NCBI GenBank assembly: GCA_021927905.1
Contig: BLLK01000022.1
Span: 2,852,001 to 2,916,000 of the forward strand
Direction: 5' to 3'
DNA: 64,000 bases
Source: Chaetoceros tenuissimus
Lineage: Eukaryota > Bacillariophyta > Thalassiosirophyceae > Chaetocerotales > Chaetocerotaceae
Positions 61,192-64,000 of this stretch are shown here, piece by piece. Numbering within the stretch: the stretch's first letter is position 1; each line of letters starts with the position of its first letter. Below the pieces are notes generated by a model that had not been told where the DNA came from, made no database searches, and was given only the letters and a program-made list of their open reading frames with translations. The position numbers and the translations under genes were made by a program.

Positions 61192-61362
61192 ATGTACTCC
61201 TTCTCTAATTTTCGACCACGCCTCTACTCGTACCTTCCATGCATTTTGGATTTCGTATCTAATCGACAACTATTTGAACTTAGATTTTCTACATTTCAAA
61301 AATGGTTTTCATCTTCTTGTAAAAGAGATGTGGATGCAGATAAAAGTAAATTTAATGCTTGA
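61192..61362 (+). CDS. Small ORF, 56 aa, unknown
   Basis: ATG to TGA, 56 residues, rich in aromatic and basic residues (F-R-P-R-L-Y-S-Y; L-R-F-S-T-F-Q-K-W-F). No family match. May be a relic of a longer gene. Low confidence. Confidence 0.2.
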   Translation: MYSFSNFRPRLYSYLPCILDFVSNRQLFELRFSTFQKWFSSSCKRDVDADKSKFNA

Positions 61363-62252
61363 TGATCAAACACTTGCCTCTTCAGATTGAAAGGCTGTTT
61401 CCACGCTTGAATCATTTCTCTATTGAAAAGGACGTTGTAAAAACAAAGGCTGATTGGTGAATATTGTTTAAGCTGTCATTAAACTCAATGGAGTCTAAGT
61501 AGAAGAGCAAGGATAGTTACTATCTATCCCCTGCACAGGATGCAAACAGAAAAGATATACCCTTAGAATGGATTGTACAGTGCCTGTTGCAGGGAGAAAC
61601 ATGAGCAAAAAGCAGATGGGAGTAAAGTGAAAGAGTGCATGTTTTCTAACTTGACAAGAGCAAGGATATTTGCTTAGATCGCGAGTTTTTCATGGAGTAT
61701 GCTGAAAATGAGCATACCATAGAGTCACGAGACAACAGCACCACATTCTCATTGTATTTTAAAGAAAGAAGAGGTTATGTAGTATCGAAAGTTCTGTGGA
61801 AACCAACCAAAGGATAGCATACAGCTTTGAAAAAAGTTGGTTCTGCATGTGAATCTATCCATACGCAGCTGGTCTTCTCGTGAACTTCTATTTACATTCT
61901 TTGAATACATACCTCGTTTCTGTTATGCAGCCATTTTTCCCTATTTCATTCTGCGTTTACTACTCTTTCCCATCCATTTGCTGAAAGAGTTCTTTGGAGT
62001 TTTGTTCTGGCATCAGAGGGCGGCGTTATAGAGAAATAAGCTAATGGACCAGGCACTATAGTTTAATATCGTTTCAGACCTACCTCAAGACATTACGAGA
62101 ACCTTACTTGATGCCTAGCCGGTACCACCTAGCTTTAGGTATTGATTCGAGCCTTCTTGTTTAGAGACATGCTTCAGGGCAGTACGAGACCCTTTGATTT
62201 GCTATTCGGTCTTCTACAACATTTGCCTGAGGACCAATAATTTTACGGGTTA

Positions 62253-62370
62253 AAGCTCAAGACCATCTATATGACCACATATTTCGATGCCTAAGCTCAA
62301 GACAGCCTTAATGGCCCGGGTTCTTAAGTCAAAGTCGAGGCCATCCTAAGGACCAGAACTTTGACAGTCG
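62253..62370. repeat. Degenerate tandem repeat, ~39-bp unit
   Basis: Three clear units start with AAG at 62253, 62293 and 62332 (40, 39, 39 bp). Shared pattern: AAGCTCAAG-CCAT-CTA-GACC-TTCGA. A partial unit follows at 62371, and a weaker match precedes at about 62215. Confidence 0.5.
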
Positions 62371-63155
62371 AAGCTGAAATCTTGATCGCATTAATTCAAG
62401 GAAATGGTTTCCATTCATAAAAAAACAAAATTGATGCACCATTATGAGTTACAATAAAAGGTTTTGTTTATCTCAGAACAACTCCTCTTTTCGATAATAA
62501 CAATACCTCGATAGAAACTACCTTGAAGTGTTGTCATCAACTTCATGCATTGGACATTGTGTGAGAAATAATTGTAAATCCCAATTTGTTCTCAACACAA
62601 AGTCTATTGGCTCGTTTCTTTCCTATCTTCTTCACTTTTAAGATTCAAGCAGAAACTGGAGTTTTGAAAATATTTCTGATTATATTTTACCAAACTAAGT
62701 AGCATTGACAACACTCATCAATCAAGGATACTCCAAGAAAAGATGTTTCGATTTTCATTATTTACGATACAAAATCTTTCAATGTGGACGCTATCGCTAT
62801 TCTCCCTCGTTGTACATACCCTTCACCTACTCACCAAATGTCGAAAGTACTGTGACTAATTTCCAAGCTTCTGCTTTGTGGGAGAAGGTACATTCCTACA
62901 TTTCCGTCTGGATCTTCTACTTTTGAAGACGAAGATTTCAATGCGATGATACAGAAGAGGACAATTGTTTGAGTGAAAATTGCAGCCCTTGTCCTCAGTC
63001 TGGAACCTTCAGAAGTCTCGATCTCGCAATCATGAACAATTTCTTGTAGACAGTACAAGAACTCTGAGTAAACAAAAAAACGAGTAGAATCTGGTTCAAA
63101 TGATTCCAAAATGTTAGCAGCATTCATAGGAGCATCAAAGAATTATAGCTCCTCT

Positions 63156-63276
63156 CTAAAAAGATGAGGCAGAAGTAAATCGTTTCATGCGATTAGACGG
63201 AATGAGGAATCCGTTTCGAAATGGAGACATACGCTTTTCAACTTGAGCAATGGCACTAAAGGGAAGCAAATAAGAT
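63156..63276 (-). other. Possible terminal exon or gene fragment
   Basis: From an acceptor-like CCTTAG at 63277 the minus strand stays open for 39 codons to a TAG, reading S-Y-L-L-P-F-S-A-I-A-Q then F-L-I-P-S-N-R-M-K-R-F. The composition looks coding, but no matching upstream exon was identified. Confidence 0.25.
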
Positions 63277-64000
63277 CTAAGGAAAAGAATTAGGAAATAA
63301 CCGATGCGTTACACGCATACCAATACGAAAGGTGATTGAAAACTGAAAGCAAAAAACGCTTTACTAGATAAAGCATAAGTAATTACAAAAGGGTTTTAGA
63401 GATGATTACTATTCGATCCTAGAATAAATAGGAACAGGTGAAAACTCTATTTTATTATTACTATATCCACGACCATACAAGAACTATCCGAACTGGTAAG
63501 TTTCGAGTGAATTATTGCCTGTTGCATAGATTGGCCTTGGAGGTAAAGGTGTTACTCCACTACTTTCTAGCCTTGGAAAAGATATTGTCATGAAGTCAAG
63601 TCAGAGCAAGTACCATACCCAAGTCTGCTGAGGAAAGGAACAAGAAAACATTCATTGACATCAGCACCAGGGAATGGAAACCTCGACTTTCAGAAACTCA
63701 TATGGTAAAGCTGCGCATCTCAAAATTCAAAAACATTTGTTATGGAAAGCTTTCGACAAAAAGCGTGAAGTCAACCAAGGCTTCCCAACCTCCAACGTTT
63801 GATTCTAACCGCCTCTTGCTTCGAAAGCATAATTGCGCGGACATTAGCTTCAGTTTACGAAACAAAGAAAAGTTTGGCATGTGGAAAGATCCAATTGACA
63901 AAATCATGCTTTGGTTATTTCGCAAAGTGTAAGAATACTAGTTACTAGAATAGATGCTTCCTACCAGAATACTCTTCGAGTATAATCTTGTTTCTGATTC

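Larger units (their letters stand above)
60510..64000. other. 3.5-kb gene-poor right flank
   Basis: No complete gene could be supported. Coding-like scraps include a 56-codon ATG frame at 61192-61362, a possible terminal exon at 63156-63276 (minus), and a degenerate ~39-bp tandem repeat at 62253-62370. Probably gene or transposon debris, or part of a gene that continues past the window. Confidence 0.5.

Noticed and set aside
61837-62031. A 64-codon frame rich in aromatic residues
   Set aside because: Starts with TTG, no ATG, no domain.
62831-63127. A 98-codon minus-strand ATG frame
   Set aside because: Looks vaguely coding but has no family match, and a different minus-strand frame just upstream looks more convincing.
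63702-63932. A 76-codon plus-strand ATG frame rich in Lys
   Set aside because: No domain, overlapping an equally long antisense frame; could not be distinguished from chance.

Overview
The window reads as nuclear DNA of a diatom, probably a centric species of the Chaetoceros kind; the genus is an inference. Four things point this way: AT-rich DNA with small GT-AG introns (mostly 59-105 nt), plastid pre-sequences with a diatom-type cleavage motif (hydrophobic signal then A-F or F-A-P), two diatom-type cyclins, and helicase-associated (HA) repeats of the kind expanded in stramenopiles. About 30 protein genes lie on both strands, many in tight tail-to-tail pairs (28-90 nt apart) or head-to-head pairs sharing a 250-650 nt promoter. 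No rRNA, tRNA or CRISPR array was recognised.

Left part (1-25 kb). An HA-repeat protein runs off the left edge. After it come a thioredoxin-fold protein, a large TIR-like 'SHAW' protein with a prenylation-like tail, a VOC/glyoxalase protein, a putative plastid protein built from two similar halves, a LOTUS/OST-HTH-like protein and a tandem pair of plastid TatA/Tha4-like subunits. Pescadillo (ribosome biogenesis), a zinc-module protein, a soluble protein with a syntaxin-type SNARE motif, a kinase-RING fusion, a plastid RluD-type pseudouridine synthase and a DUF1769-like gene with an apparent 28-nt intron complete this part.

Middle (25.3-30.6 kb). A whole-looking Ty3/gypsy-type LTR element (minus strand; identical 216-bp LTRs; 5-bp target duplication) sits inside the short divergent promoter between the DUF1769-like gene and a voltage-gated proton channel (Hv1). 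Its 5' LTR ends only 113 bp before the Hv1 start codon, and identical LTRs mean a very recent insertion.

Right part (30.7-60.5 kb). Genes here are Hv1, a PA-TM-RING ubiquitin ligase, a seven-helix GPCR-like receptor with a frame offset, an unrecognised polytopic membrane protein, a TLC-domain protein, a TPR/NASP-like protein, a CHASE-type receptor guanylyl cyclase, a USP deubiquitinase with a hydrophobic N-terminus, HscB/Jac1, a four-helix membrane protein, two diatom cyclins, a serine-rich unknown protein, a secretory SET-like protein and the RNA polymerase III subunit RPC34. Between 45 and 48.7 kb is a gene-poor stretch with a 567-bp hAT-type MITE (8-bp target duplication) and several GGGTGTA...TACACCC palindromes. 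The last 3.5 kb (60.5-64 kb) holds only coding-like scraps and a decayed ~39-bp tandem repeat.

Common threads are signalling at the membrane (proton channel, GPCR-like receptor, guanylyl cyclase, kinase-RING), ubiquitin handling (two RING proteins, one USP) and cell-cycle/growth genes (two cyclins, Pescadillo, RPC34). No operon-like logic is implied; these are neighbours, not a demonstrated pathway.
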